Source of the DNA: Geminicoccus harenae
GTDB lineage: Bacteria; Pseudomonadota; Alphaproteobacteria; Geminicoccales; Geminicoccaceae
Direction: 5' to 3'
Assembly: GCF_019800005.1 (NCBI RefSeq)
Contig: NZ_JABGCL010000009.1
Location: forward strand, 146,044 to 210,043
DNA length: 64,000 bases
Every line of letters starts with the position of its first letter. Position 1 is the first letter of the stretch. This document shows, piece after piece, positions 9,551 through 18,352 of this stretch. Made by a program: the position numbers and the translations under genes. Below the pieces are notes generated by a model. The model saw only the letters and a program-made list of their open reading frames with translations, made no database searches and had not been told where the DNA came from.

Positions 9551-9579
9551 GGCCCACTCTCCCCGCTCTATCGCTGCCC

Positions 9580-9609
9580 CCTATATGGCCGGGCCGAGGG
9601 CGGAGCCAA
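9580..9609 (-). promoter_or_regulatory. Candidate sigma-70-like promoter for tatA
   Basis: On the minus strand, TTGGCT and TATAGG are separated by 18 bases. Transcription would start some 20-25 bases before the tatA start codon. Judged by eye only. Confidence 0.35.
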
Positions 9610-9689
9610 GACTGATCCTGTTCGCCACCGCCACTGCCGCGCTAGGGTCGGGCCAATGTGGTTCGGCATCCTTGCAAGGGAGCGGGGCG

Positions 9690-11228
9690 ATGGAGCGGAC
9701 GGGACGCCGGGGGCGCACCAGGGAGCCGCGCCAGGGGCATGTGGCCGCCGGGACGGCGGGCCAGCTCCGCCGCATCCTGCCGCCGATCGAGCCCTGGAGC
9801 GGCGAGAGGGTCTCGGCCGTGCACGAGGCGGCGCTGCGGCTGCTCGAGGATGCGGGGATCGAGTTCCTGAGCCCGGCCGCGCGCAGCCGGTGGCGGGTGG
9901 CACGCGCCATGGTCGACGAGGCCAGTGCGGTCGTGCGCATCCCGCGCGAGCTGGTGGCCGACGCCCTGGCGACGGCACCCTCCAGCTACCGCCTGCACGG
10001 GCGCAACCCCGAGCGCGACCTGGTGATCGGCGAGAACGCGGTGGCGTTCGGCCTGGTCTCCGGCCCGCCCACGGTGGAGGACCGGATCCACGGGCGCCGG
10101 CCCGGCAACCTCGCCGACTACCGGCTGCTGGTGCGGCTCGCCCAGAGCTTCCCGATCGTCAACTATCTGGGCAACCAGCCGGTACCACCCACCGAGCTGC
10201 CGGCCGAGAGCCGGCACCTGGATGCCTGCCTCGCCAACATCCAGGAGGGCGACAAGCCCTGGGGCTGCAGCGCCATCGGCGCGGAACGGGCCAGGGATTC
10301 GGTAGCGATGGCGGCGATCGCCCGCGGGCTCAGCCTGGACGAGGCGATGACAGCACCCGGCTGCAGCACGGTGATCAACGCCAACAGCCCCAGGCGCTTC
10401 GACGGGCCGATGTGCGACGGGCTGATGGCGATGGCCGAGCTGGCCCATCCGGTGGTGGTGACCCCCTTCACCCTGATGGGGGCGATGGCGCCGGTCAGCC
10501 TGACCGCAGCACTGATCCAGCAGCATGCCGAGGCGCTGGCAGGGCTCACTTTGGTCCAGCTCACCCGCAAGGGCGCACCCATGGCCTATGGCGCCTTCAC
10601 CTCCAACGTCGACCTGAAGAGCGGCGCCCCGGCGTTCGGCACGCCCGAGAACGTCAAGGCGACGCTGATCGCCGGCCAGCTCGCCCGCCATGTCGGCCTG
10701 CCCTACCGTGCCTCCAACGCCTCGGCCTCGGTGGCGCTCGATGCCCAGGCGGCCTACGAATCGCTGTTCTCCCTGTTCGCCGCGGTCATGGGCGGGGCCA
10801 ACATGGTCTACCACGCGGTCGGCTGGATGGAGGGCGGGCTGGTCGCCTCGTTCGAGAAGATCGTGCTGGACTGCGAGCTGGTCCAGGGCATCGCCGAGAT
10901 CGCCGCGGGTGCCGAGGAGGAGGATGTCGAGGCGGCACTGGCCGCCATCCTGGAAACGCCGGCAGGCGGCCATTTCTTCGGCACGGAAACCACCATGGCC
11001 CGCTACCAGCGCGCCTTCTACCTGCCGATCCTGTCCGACTGGCGCAACTTCCAGCAGTGGAGTGCCGCGGGCGCCCCGGATGCCGCCGCACGCGCCACCC
11101 GGATCTGGCAGGAGCGCCTGGCGGGCTTCGAGCCGCCGCCCCTGGACCAGGGCATCGCCGAGGCGCTCGATGAGTTCGTCCAGCGCCGCAAGGCCGAGAT
11201 CGCCAAGGGCGTGCTGCGCCCGGCCTGA
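9690..11228 (+). CDS. Trimethylamine methyltransferase (MttB) superfamily protein, non-pyrrolysine
   Basis: COG5598-type methyltransferase of 512 residues, a (beta/alpha)8 enzyme that in characterised relatives demethylates quaternary amines and passes the methyl group to a corrinoid protein. The start is the ATG preceded by aagggag. Recognisable pieces are the N-terminal VHEAALRLLEDAGIEF, the GLVSGPPTVEDR region, ANSPRRFDGPM, PFTLMGAMAPVS and a glycine-rich C-terminal GGANMVYHAVGWMEGG. There is no in-frame amber codon where pyrrolysine sits in true MttB, so it belongs to the larger MtgB-like, Pyl-free branch. No corrinoid protein or reductive activase is encoded nearby. The substrate is unknown. 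Confidence 0.85.
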   Translation: MERTGRRGRTREPRQGHVAAGTAGQLRRILPPIEPWSGERVSAVHEAALRLLEDAGIEFLSPAARSRWRVARAMVDEASAVVRIPRELVADALATAPSSYRLHGRNPERDLVIGENAVAFGLVSGPPTVEDRIHGRRPGNLADYRLLVRLAQSFPIVNYLGNQPVPPTELPAESRHLDACLANIQEGDKPWGCSAIGAERARDSVAMAAIARGLSLDEAMTAPGCSTVINANSPRRFDGPMCDGLMAMAELAHPVVVTPFTLMGAMAPVSLTAALIQQHAEALAGLTLVQLTRKGAPMAYGAFTSNVDLKSGAPAFGTPENVKATLIAGQLARHVGLPYRASNASASVALDAQAAYESLFSLFAAVMGGANMVYHAVGWMEGGLVASFEKIVLDCELVQGIAEIAAGAEEEDVEAALAAILETPAGGHFFGTETTMARYQRAFYLPILSDWRNFQQWSAAGAPDAAARATRIWQERLAGFEPPPLDQGIAEALDEFVQRRKAEIAKGVLRPA

Positions 11229-11295
11229 AGCCCTGCCGGCATTTCGGCAAACCCGCTAGAACGCGCGCGCACGGACCCGCAGCCAGGAGGATGCC

Positions 11296-13308
11296 ATGCG
11301 CCGGGTGGACGCGTTTGCCCGCGAGGTCGAGGAGTGGGAGAACATCTTCATCCCGCTGTCCGATGGCGCCAGGCTGGCGGCCCGGGTCTGGCTGCCGAAG
11401 GACGCGGTGGCGGCACCGGTGCCGGCGATCCTGGAATATCTGCCCTACCGCAAGCGCGACGGGACGGTGCATCGCGATGCCCTCACCCACCCCTATCTGG
11501 CCGGGCACGGCTATGCCTGCCTGCGGGTGGACATGCGCGGCAATGGCGACAGCGACGGGATCATGGAGGGCGAATACCTGCCCCAGGAGCAGGACGACGC
11601 GCTGGAGGTGATCGCCTGGCTCCGCCGGCAGCCCTGGTGCACCGGCCGGGTCGGGATGATCGGGATTTCCTGGGGCGGGTTCAACGGGCTGCAGGTCGCC
11701 TGGCGCCAGCCGGAGGGGCTGGATGCGGTGATCTCGCTCTGCTCCACCGACGACCGCTATGCCGATGACATCCACTACAAGGGCGGCTGCCTGCTCTGCG
11801 AGCAGCTCGGCTGGTCGTCGACCATGCTGGCCTACAGCTCGCGGCCAGGCGATCCGCTCATCGTGGGCGATAAGTGGCGTGCGCAGTGGCTGGAGCGGCT
11901 GGAACGGGAGCCGCACCTGGCGTCGGTCTGGATGGAGCACCTGACCCGCGACGCGTTCTGGAAGCACGGCTCGATCTGCGAGGACTACGGCCGGATCCGG
12001 GTGGCGGTCATGCTGGTGGGCGCCTGGGCGGACAGCTACCACGACCCGGTGCCGCGCATGCTGACCCACCTGACGGCCCCCAGGCAGGCGATCATCGGGC
12101 CGTGGGTGCACAAATACCCGCATTTCGCCGTACCGGGCCCGCGGATCGGCTTCCTCCAGGAGGCCGTGCGCTTCTACGACCGCTACCTGAAGGATTTGGA
12201 CAACGGCGCCGACCAGGCACCGGCGCTGCGGGCCTATCTGATGGACAGCGTACCGCCTGCCACCCAGTACGAGCATCGTCCGGGGCGCTGGGTGGCGGAG
12301 GCGGCATGGCCCTCGCCGGGGATCACGACCGTGCCCCTCCATCTGGGCCGGGGTCGGCTGAGCGAGGCACCGGAGCCGGCCGAGCCCGTGTCGATCTGCT
12401 CACCCCAGACCGTGGGCCAGGCGGCCGGGGAATACTGCCCGATCTGGCTGGGTCCGGAACTGCCCGGCGACCAGCGCATCGAGGATGGCGGCTCGCTCCT
12501 GTTCGACGGCCAGGTCCTCCAGGACGACCTCACCATCCTGGGCGGGCCGGTGCTGGAGATCACCTTCCAGGCCGACCGGCCGCAGGCCAACCTCGCCGTG
12601 CGCTTATGCGACGTCGCGCCGAACGGGGCGTCGGCCCGGGTGACCTATGGCGTGCTCAACCTCTGCCACCACACGAGCCACGAGCACCCGGAGAAGCTGG
12701 TGCCCGGTCAGCGCTACCGGGCCCGGATCGAGCTGGACGAGGTCGGCTATCGCTTCCCGGCCGGGCACCGGCTGCGGCTCGCGGTCTCGACCGCCTACTG
12801 GCCGCTGATCTGGCCGTCACCCGAGAACGCCACCGTCACGCTGGCGCTCGAGGAGTGCCGCCTGCTCCTGCCGGTCCGGCCGCCGCGCGCCCACGACCCG
12901 GCACCCTCCTTCGCCGAGCCGGAGGCGGCCGCACCGCTGGAGGAGATCGTCCATCGCCCGGCCACCAACCGCCGCGTGACCACGATCGATGCCGCCACCG
13001 GCATCCAGCGGCTGGAGATCGTGGACGATTTCGGTGAGTTCGAGATCGTGGCGCACGGGCTGGTCACCGGCAGCATCGGCCGGGAATGGTACGAGATCCA
13101 TCCCGACGACCCGCTCTCCGCCCGGATGCGCACGCACTGGACCGAGACCTCCCGGCGCGGCGACTGGCAGGTGCGCACCGAGAGCTTTGCCAGCATGCAG
13201 GCCGACCGGACCCATTTCCACCTGACCGCCCGGGTCGAGGCCTATGAGGGCGACCTTCTGGTGTTCACCAAGGAGTGGGCGACCAGCCACGCGCGCGGCT
13301 GCGTCTGA
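11296..13308 (+). CDS. CocE/NonD-family hydrolase (X-Pro dipeptidyl-peptidase S15-like)
   Basis: Serine alpha/beta-hydrolase of 670 residues. The nucleophile elbow is GISWGGF (about residues 121-127), with DMRGNGDSDG before it. A C-terminal jelly-roll domain typical of cocaine esterase/X-Pro peptidases occupies about 380-560 (ILGGPVLEITFQAD, FPAGHRLRLAVST). About 100 further residues follow (IDAATGIQRLEIVDDFGEF), a longer tail than simple CocE esterases have. The catalytic Asp and His should lie around AWADSYHD and GPWVHKYPH. It starts 68 bases after the MttB-like gene with a good caggagg site, so the two may be co-transcribed. No secretion signal is visible. Confidence 0.88.
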   Translation: MRRVDAFAREVEEWENIFIPLSDGARLAARVWLPKDAVAAPVPAILEYLPYRKRDGTVHRDALTHPYLAGHGYACLRVDMRGNGDSDGIMEGEYLPQEQDDALEVIAWLRRQPWCTGRVGMIGISWGGFNGLQVAWRQPEGLDAVISLCSTDDRYADDIHYKGGCLLCEQLGWSSTMLAYSSRPGDPLIVGDKWRAQWLERLEREPHLASVWMEHLTRDAFWKHGSICEDYGRIRVAVMLVGAWADSYHDPVPRMLTHLTAPRQAIIGPWVHKYPHFAVPGPRIGFLQEAVRFYDRYLKDLDNGADQAPALRAYLMDSVPPATQYEHRPGRWVAEAAWPSPGITTVPLHLGRGRLSEAPEPAEPVSICSPQTVGQAAGEYCPIWLGPELPGDQRIEDGGSLLFDGQVLQDDLTILGGPVLEITFQADRPQANLAVRLCDVAPNGASARVTYGVLNLCHHTSHEHPEKLVPGQRYRARIELDEVGYRFPAGHRLRLAVSTAYWPLIWPSPENATVTLALEECRLLLPVRPPRAHDPAPSFAEPEAAAPLEEIVHRPATNRRVTTIDAATGIQRLEIVDDFGEFEIVAHGLVTGSIGREWYEIHPDDPLSARMRTHWTETSRRGDWQVRTESFASMQADRTHFHLTARVEAYEGDLLVFTKEWATSHARGCV

Positions 13309-13335
13309 CGCCGGCCCCAGGACAGGGGGCCGGCG
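13309..13335. terminator. Perfect 10-bp hairpin between convergent genes
   Basis: Arms cgccggcccc and ggggccggcg enclose a short loop directly after the stop of the hydrolase gene and just before the stop of the convergent OmpA gene. It probably ends transcription from both sides. No T-run follows, so it is not a classical intrinsic terminator. Confidence 0.55.
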
Positions 13336-13347
13336 CCATTCCGTCGC

Positions 13348-14253
13348 TCAGTCGGCCGGGAGGGTGAACTCGACCCGGCGGTTCTGCGGCTCGCGCACGC
13401 CGTCCTCGGTCGGGACGCGCGGCCGGGTCTCGCCGTACCAGGTGACCTCCATGGCCTCGGCAGGCACGCCCATGGTGCCCAGGACCTGGGCCGCGTTCTT
13501 CGCCCGCCGCTCGGAGAGCTGCAGGTTGTAGGCCTCGGTGCCCGACCGGTCGGCATGGCCGGCCAGCACGATCCGGGGCGACTGGCCGCTGCGGTAGGCG
13601 GCCGCGACCTCCTCCAGCACGGTCTGGCCGACCGGGGTGATCGTGGCGTCGTCCCAGGCGAAGAACACGATGAAGGCCTGCTCCTCGTCGCCGTCCAGCG
13701 CGGCATCGACCCGGTCCCTTGCGTCCTCGAAGCGCTTGCGGCACTCCGCGACCTGGTCGAGCCGCCCGGCCTCCGCACCCTCGAACCAGCAGTCCCAGGC
13801 GACCTGGGCGCTGGCGGCATCCAGCGGCGCCAGCTTGCGCGCATTCCTCTCGAAGGCGTCGAGCAGCCGGGCACGGCCGGTCGCCAGCGCGCCATCGGCA
13901 TCGGTGCCGGCGGCACGGTAGTCCAGCCCGTCCGGCATCACGACCTGGTCCGGTACCTGCGCCAGCCCCTTGGCCGAGGCCACCGCCTTGCGCAGGAAAT
14001 GGTCCTCGTCGCCCTCATCGTCGTGCTCGCCGATGGCGTCGGCGAGTTCCAGGTAGCCCACCCGGAGCTGGTCGTTGAAGGCCGGCCCCTGCGGGACCAT
14101 CCGGCGCACCGCCTCGATGTCGTATTGCTTGAGGTAATAGTCGTCGAGGCCGGCCGGGTTGAGCGTGCCGAAATGGGGAGCCGGCGCCTGGGTGCAGCCC
14201 ACGGCGACCAGGCCCAGGCTCGTTGCCACCAACAGACGCGCGCCGTTCAGCAT
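13348..14253 (-). CDS. OmpA-family outer-membrane lipoprotein
   Basis: Lipoprotein of 301 residues with a C-terminal OmpA/Pal peptidoglycan-binding domain. The start is the Met opening MLNGARLLVATSLGLVAVGC, a lipoprotein signal ending in a lipobox (VAVGC), preceded by an aagagg site. Earlier Mets give no signal peptide. The OmpA domain covers about 195-301. It has the binding-site motifs LAGHADRSGTEAYN and LSERRAKNA. The central 30-190 region is Asp/Glu-rich and of unknown fold. It is likely anchored in the outer membrane and tethered to the cell wall. Confidence 0.9.
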   Translation of the reverse strand: MLNGARLLVATSLGLVAVGCTQAPAPHFGTLNPAGLDDYYLKQYDIEAVRRMVPQGPAFNDQLRVGYLELADAIGEHDDEGDEDHFLRKAVASAKGLAQVPDQVVMPDGLDYRAAGTDADGALATGRARLLDAFERNARKLAPLDAASAQVAWDCWFEGAEAGRLDQVAECRKRFEDARDRVDAALDGDEEQAFIVFFAWDDATITPVGQTVLEEVAAAYRSGQSPRIVLAGHADRSGTEAYNLQLSERRAKNAAQVLGTMGVPAEAMEVTWYGETRPRVPTEDGVREPQNRRVEFTLPAD

Positions 14254-14469
14254 CCTGCACCTCTTCCAGTCACCACCCTGCCGGCGGCGGGTTCGACAAA
14301 CGCTGCTTGCCGCAGGCGACGTCCGGTCATGCTGGAGCATGGCGCCACCGTTGCCGCGCGGGGGTTGCCGCGCCGGCGACAACAGGACAGGCGGGCGATA
14401 GCATCAAGACTTTCCACCATTGCGCGGAGACGGCGAAACCCACGGTGTTGCAGCGGAGCCGCGCGCGGC

Positions 14470-15144
14470 TCATCCCGGACGCCGCAACGCTGCCAGATGC
14501 GCGTCCATGAAGGCTTCCGCCCGGTCGAGCGTCGTCGCCAGCGCCTGGACCCGCTCTGGCGTGACGCCGTGCGCTTCCGCATCCAGCGCCAGGACCGCCA
14601 CTTCCCTGGCGCCGAAACTGGCCGAGGCCCCTTTGAGCGAATGGGCGGTGCGGCTGGCATCGGCGCCGTCGCGCGCAGCCCTGCCCAGCTCGGCCAGGTA
14701 GTTGCGGGCGGTGGCGAAGTAGAGGACCGCCAGTTCCTCGAACAGGTCCGGGTCGTCGCCGGCGAACTCGCGGAGCCGGGCCAGGTCGACCGGGTCGCCG
14801 TCCGGGCGGGCCGGCACCGGCTCCGCGTCCAGCACCGCGCGCAGCGTGGCCAGGAACGCGCCGAACTCCAGGGGCTCCAGGAGGCAGGCGCGCACTTCCG
14901 GCCGGTCCGGCGGCGCGGCGGCGACCCCCACCAGGATGGTCGGCACCGCCAGGCCGCCCGTATCGGCCTGGCGGGCACGGGTACCGGCGATGACCAGCAG
15001 GTAGGCGGCCGTACCGGGCGCCACGCCATCGGCGGCCTCGTCCACCTGGTAGCCCAGGCTTTGGAGGACATGGCGCACCAGCCGGCGGGTCGACGACGTC
15101 ACCCCGGTCATGAGGATCCGGCGCGGCTCGGTAGATGCGTCCAT
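14470..15144 (-). CDS. Degenerate receiver plus histidine phosphotransfer (HPt) protein
   Basis: The C-terminal half (about 110-224) is an HPt domain with phospho-acceptor motif AHSLKGASASFGA, the His being at about residue 165. The N-terminal half (RRILMTGVTSSTRRLVRHVLQSLGYQVDEAADG...) has the length and opening pattern of a response-regulator receiver. However, the acidic pocket and the phospho-accepting Asp are missing (LLVIAGTRARQ where a D is expected), so it is a pseudo-receiver at best. No sensor kinase or regulator is adjacent. The protein probably acts as a phosphorelay shuttle with partners encoded elsewhere. Confidence 0.8.
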   Translation of the reverse strand: MDASTEPRRILMTGVTSSTRRLVRHVLQSLGYQVDEAADGVAPGTAAYLLVIAGTRARQADTGGLAVPTILVGVAAAPPDRPEVRACLLEPLEFGAFLATLRAVLDAEPVPARPDGDPVDLARLREFAGDDPDLFEELAVLYFATARNYLAELGRAARDGADASRTAHSLKGASASFGAREVAVLALDAEAHGVTPERVQALATTLDRAEAFMDAHLAALRRPG

Positions 15145-15263
15145 GCTGAACTGGAACCCGTACGACCAACCGGGGGCGACGATGGCGGCTGGCAGCGCGA
15201 CGGGTCAAGCGCGAAACTCGCGCACAGATTGAATTAACTGAGCTTTGTTCGCCTGAGCTCGAT

Positions 15264-16181
15264 CTAGCCGCGCGCGCTGCGGGCGATGCCGCAGCGCCTG
15301 GCCAGCCGCGCCGCCAGCCCGGCATTGGCAACGATCAGCTCGCGGTTGAGCTCCACCGTCCTCCCCTCGGACAGCCGGGCCATGGCGGCGAGCAGGGCCG
15401 GGGTGGCGGCCTTGCCGCTGCGCTCCGCCTCCGGCACCGAAGCCCGCGCCTCGGCCACCAGCCGCGCCACCTCAGCGCCACTGAGCGCCAAGTTCGCCGG
15501 CGGCTGGGCGGCCAGCACCACCCCGGAGCCGAAGCCGAGCTCCGCCCAGGCGGACAGCCAGCGCTGCAGCGTACCCTCGTCCCAGACCGGCGCCACCGGC
15601 AGGCCAGTCTCGGCGGTGTAGAAGCCGGGCATCTGCTCGGTCTGCCAGCCCAGCACCGGGATGCCGAGCGTTTCCAGCCGCTCCATGGTGCGCGGCAGGT
15701 TCAGGATGATCTTCGCACCCGAGCAGACCACGACCACGCGGGACCGCCGGATCGCATCCAGATCGGCCGACACGTCGTCGCTCTGCTCGACGCCCTGGTG
15801 GACCCCGCCGATCCCGCCGCTCGCCATCCAGCCGATCCCGACCCGGGTCGCGACCTCCACCGTGGCGGCGACCGTGGTGGCACCGTTGCCGCCGTTCGCC
15901 ATCACCAGCGGCAGCTCGCGCAAGGAGCATTTGGCAAAGCCCTGTTCCTTGGCGAACCGGGCGAGTTCGGGCTGGGTCAGGCCCACGCGCAGCGTGCCGT
16001 CCAGCACGCCGATCACCGCCGGCACCGCGTCCTCCGAGCGGACTGCGTCGGCCATCCGCAGCGCGGTCTCGAGATTGTGCGGCCAGGGCAGACCGTGGCT
16101 CACCAGCGTGGTTTCCAGCGCCACCACCGGCCGGCCGTTCTGCAGGGCGATGGTGATCTCGGCGGCGACTTCGATCGGCAT
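15264..16181 (-). CDS. psuG: Pseudouridine-5'-phosphate glycosidase
   Basis: PsuG reversibly splits pseudouridine 5'-phosphate to uracil and ribose 5-phosphate, in the breakdown of pseudouridine from RNA turnover. The 305-residue protein has the family signatures VVALETTLVSHGLPWPHN near the N terminus, PAVIGVLDGTLRVGL, VMANGGNGATTVAAT, ASGGIGGVH and SSGAK-like VCSGAKIILNL. It aligns over the expected full length. The ATG start has a ggagagg site. The usual partner, a PfkB-type pseudouridine kinase (psuK), is not next to it; the divergent neighbour is a TerB-like gene. Confidence 0.94.
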   Translation of the reverse strand: MPIEVAAEITIALQNGRPVVALETTLVSHGLPWPHNLETALRMADAVRSEDAVPAVIGVLDGTLRVGLTQPELARFAKEQGFAKCSLRELPLVMANGGNGATTVAATVEVATRVGIGWMASGGIGGVHQGVEQSDDVSADLDAIRRSRVVVVCSGAKIILNLPRTMERLETLGIPVLGWQTEQMPGFYTAETGLPVAPVWDEGTLQRWLSAWAELGFGSGVVLAAQPPANLALSGAEVARLVAEARASVPEAERSGKAATPALLAAMARLSEGRTVELNRELIVANAGLAARLARRCGIARSARG

Positions 16182-16267
16182 GGTTGCGAGCCTCTCCCGA
16201 CATCCGCATATCTGCCGCGGCCGGCTACCCAGAATGGGGAGCCGGATCGATTTCGAGGGGCATGCCG

Positions 16268-16684
16268 ATGTCGTCGTTCGCTCGTCAACAGAAAGCACTG
16301 GTGGCCACCATGGTGCTGATCGCCGCCGCCGAGGGCGAGATGACCGACAGCGAGCTCGGCATGATCGGCCGGCTCGTCGCGACCTTGCCGGTGTTCCGCG
16401 ACTTCGACCGCGAGAGCATCCCCGAAATCGGCCGGCACGTGGCGCTCGTCCTGCAGAAGGAGCGCGGGGTGAACGAGCTGGTGACCGAGATCCAGGCGGC
16501 GCTGGACCGGCCGCTGCGCGAGACCGCCTACCTGCTGGCCTGCGACGTCGCCGCGGCCGACGGGGTCGCCGGCCAGGACGAGCTCCAGGTGCTGGAGAAC
16601 CTGCGCGACTGGCTGGAACTGGACAGCCTGGTGGCCGCGGCGATCGAGCGGGCGGCGGCGGCCCGCTATCGCAACCACCACTGA
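16268..16684 (+). CDS. TerB-like (tellurite-resistance family) protein
   Basis: Small all-helical protein of 138 residues. The pattern of two related helical halves with acidic metal-site residues is typical of TerB-type domains: VLIAAAEGEMTDSELGMIGRL in the first half and LLACDVAAADGVAGQDELQVLENL in the second. Of the two close in-frame ATGs the second is chosen because gagggg lies 7 bases before it. Family members may bind Ca2+ or other metals at membranes. A link to tellurite is not implied. Divergent from psuG, with 86 bases between the starts for both promoters. Confidence 0.75.
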   Translation: MSSFARQQKALVATMVLIAAAEGEMTDSELGMIGRLVATLPVFRDFDRESIPEIGRHVALVLQKERGVNELVTEIQAALDRPLRETAYLLACDVAAADGVAGQDELQVLENLRDWLELDSLVAAAIERAAAARYRNHH

Positions 16685-16696
16685 CGGCGGCAGGCC

Positions 16697-18205
16697 TTGG
16701 CCGGCGAACGCGCGCACCCCGGCGGCTCCCGCAGGAGCTTCCCCTGCCCGGCCCCGGCCGACGGCGTGCTGCTGGCCCCGGCCGACGTGGCGCGGCTGGA
16801 CCGCCTGGCGATCGCCGCCGGCACGCCCGGCAGCGTGCTGATGGAGCGCGCGGGCACGGCGGTGCTGCGCGCGATCCAGGCGCGCTTTGCCCGTCGTCCC
16901 GTGATCGTCCTTTGCGGCCCCGGCAATAATGGCGGCGATGGCTGGGTGGTCGCACGGCTCCTCCGGCAGGCGGGCTGGCCGGTCGAGGCCGTTTCCCTGG
17001 TCGACCCTGCGTCGCTGATGGGCGATGCCGCACTGGCATTCGCCGCCTGGCAGGCGCCGTGGCTCCCGGTCGAGGCAGCGCTGGAACGCAACCCGGGCCT
17101 GTGGGTGGACGGGCTGTTCGGGGCGGGCCTGGCACGGGACGTGACCGGCGCCGCCGCCGCGTTGATCGAGCATGTCCTGGCGCAGGAAGCGCCGGTGATC
17201 GCGATCGACATCCCGTCGGGCATCGACGGCGCCACCGGGGCGATGCGCGGCTGCGCGCTGCGTGCAGCACTCAGCGTCACCTTCGTGCGCAAGAAGCCGG
17301 GGCTGGTCCTGCTGCCGGGCCGCCTCCATGCCGGCCTGGTCGTGGTCGCCGACATCGGCATCGGTGCCGCTGAGCTGGACCAGGTCGCAGGCCCGGTCCG
17401 GATCAACCAGCCCTCGCTCTGGCGGCACCTGCTGCCGCGCCGCGACGCCCTGTCTCACAAATACCGGTTCGGCCACGCGGTGGTGGTGGGCGGCCCGGCC
17501 TCTGCCACCGGTGCCGCCCGGCTCACCGCCGTGACCGCCCTGCGCATCGGTGCCGGGGTAGTATCAGTTGCCAGCGACCCGGACGCACTGGCGCTCTATG
17601 CCGGGGAGAGTGCCGACCTGATCACCGTGCCCGTGGCGGACGAGGCGGCGCTCGACGGGCTGCTCGCCGATGAGCGGCGCAACGCGGTGGCGATCGGGCC
17701 GGCGGCCGGGGTCACCGATCGCACCCGGGCGCGGATCGACCGGCTGTTCCGGTCCGGCCGGCGGCTGGTGCTGGATGCCGACGCGCTCACCGCGATCGCA
17801 CCTTGTACCGGCAGGCTGCCGGCGCAGGGCGAGGTCGTGCTGACGCCCCATGAGGGCGAGTTCCACCGGCTGTTCCCGGACCTGACGGGTTCCCGGATCG
17901 AGCGAGCGCGTCAGGCTGCCGCGCTCTCCGGTGCCGTGCTGGTGCTCAAGGGCGGCGATACGATCGTGGCGGCACCGGACGGGCGAATGGCGATCCTCGA
18001 TCTCGCCGCCCCGGCGCTTGCGACCGCCGGTGCGGGCGACGTGCTGGCCGGGGCGATCCTGGGCCTGCTCGCCCAGCACATGCCGGCCTTCGAGGCGGCG
18101 GCCGCGGCGGTCCGGCTGCACGCCGAGGCCGGTGCGGCACTTGGGCCCGGCATGATCTCGGCGGATCTGCCCAGGACGATCGCCGGCCGACTTGCGCTGC
18201 ACTGA
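16697..18205 (+). CDS. nnr: Bifunctional NAD(P)H-hydrate epimerase / ADP-dependent NAD(P)H-hydrate dehydratase
   Basis: Repairs hydrated NADH/NADPH. The N-terminal YjeF_N epimerase domain (about 20-220) shows GSVLMERAGTAV, CGPGNNGGDGWVVARLL, VDGLFGAGLAR and IDIPSGIDG. The C-terminal carbohydrate-kinase-like dehydratase domain (about 240-500) shows HKYRFGHAVVVGG, LDADALT, LTPHEGEF and the ATP/ADP-site ATAGAGDVLAGAILG. Total 502 residues, normal for the fused form. The start is a TTG 12 bases after the TerB stop, with ggcagg upstream. No ATG precedes the conserved region. Confidence 0.94.
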   Translation: MAGERAHPGGSRRSFPCPAPADGVLLAPADVARLDRLAIAAGTPGSVLMERAGTAVLRAIQARFARRPVIVLCGPGNNGGDGWVVARLLRQAGWPVEAVSLVDPASLMGDAALAFAAWQAPWLPVEAALERNPGLWVDGLFGAGLARDVTGAAAALIEHVLAQEAPVIAIDIPSGIDGATGAMRGCALRAALSVTFVRKKPGLVLLPGRLHAGLVVVADIGIGAAELDQVAGPVRINQPSLWRHLLPRRDALSHKYRFGHAVVVGGPASATGAARLTAVTALRIGAGVVSVASDPDALALYAGESADLITVPVADEAALDGLLADERRNAVAIGPAAGVTDRTRARIDRLFRSGRRLVLDADALTAIAPCTGRLPAQGEVVLTPHEGEFHRLFPDLTGSRIERARQAAALSGAVLVLKGGDTIVAAPDGRMAILDLAAPALATAGAGDVLAGAILGLLAQHMPAFEAAAAAVRLHAEAGAALGPGMISADLPRTIAGRLALH

Positions 18206-18297
18206 GCACGCTGTGCCGGCGAACCGGACGGCCCGGCCCGTCACCCCCTGGTTGCCGACGGTTGCAGGCGTTACGCCCTTGGTCGCCGGCGACGCCT

Positions 18298-18320
18298 GGC
18301 CAGCCTCTCGCAGGCTGGCC
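18298..18320. terminator. Hairpin between nnr and the GGDEF-EAL gene
   Basis: An 8-bp perfect stem (ggccagcc / ggctggcc) with a 7-base loop lies about 95 bases after the nnr stop and before the next GTG start. Possible terminator or leader structure; no T-run. Confidence 0.35.
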
Positions 18321-18352
18321 GTGGCGGTCCGCCGGGGCTCGGGGGATGCGGG

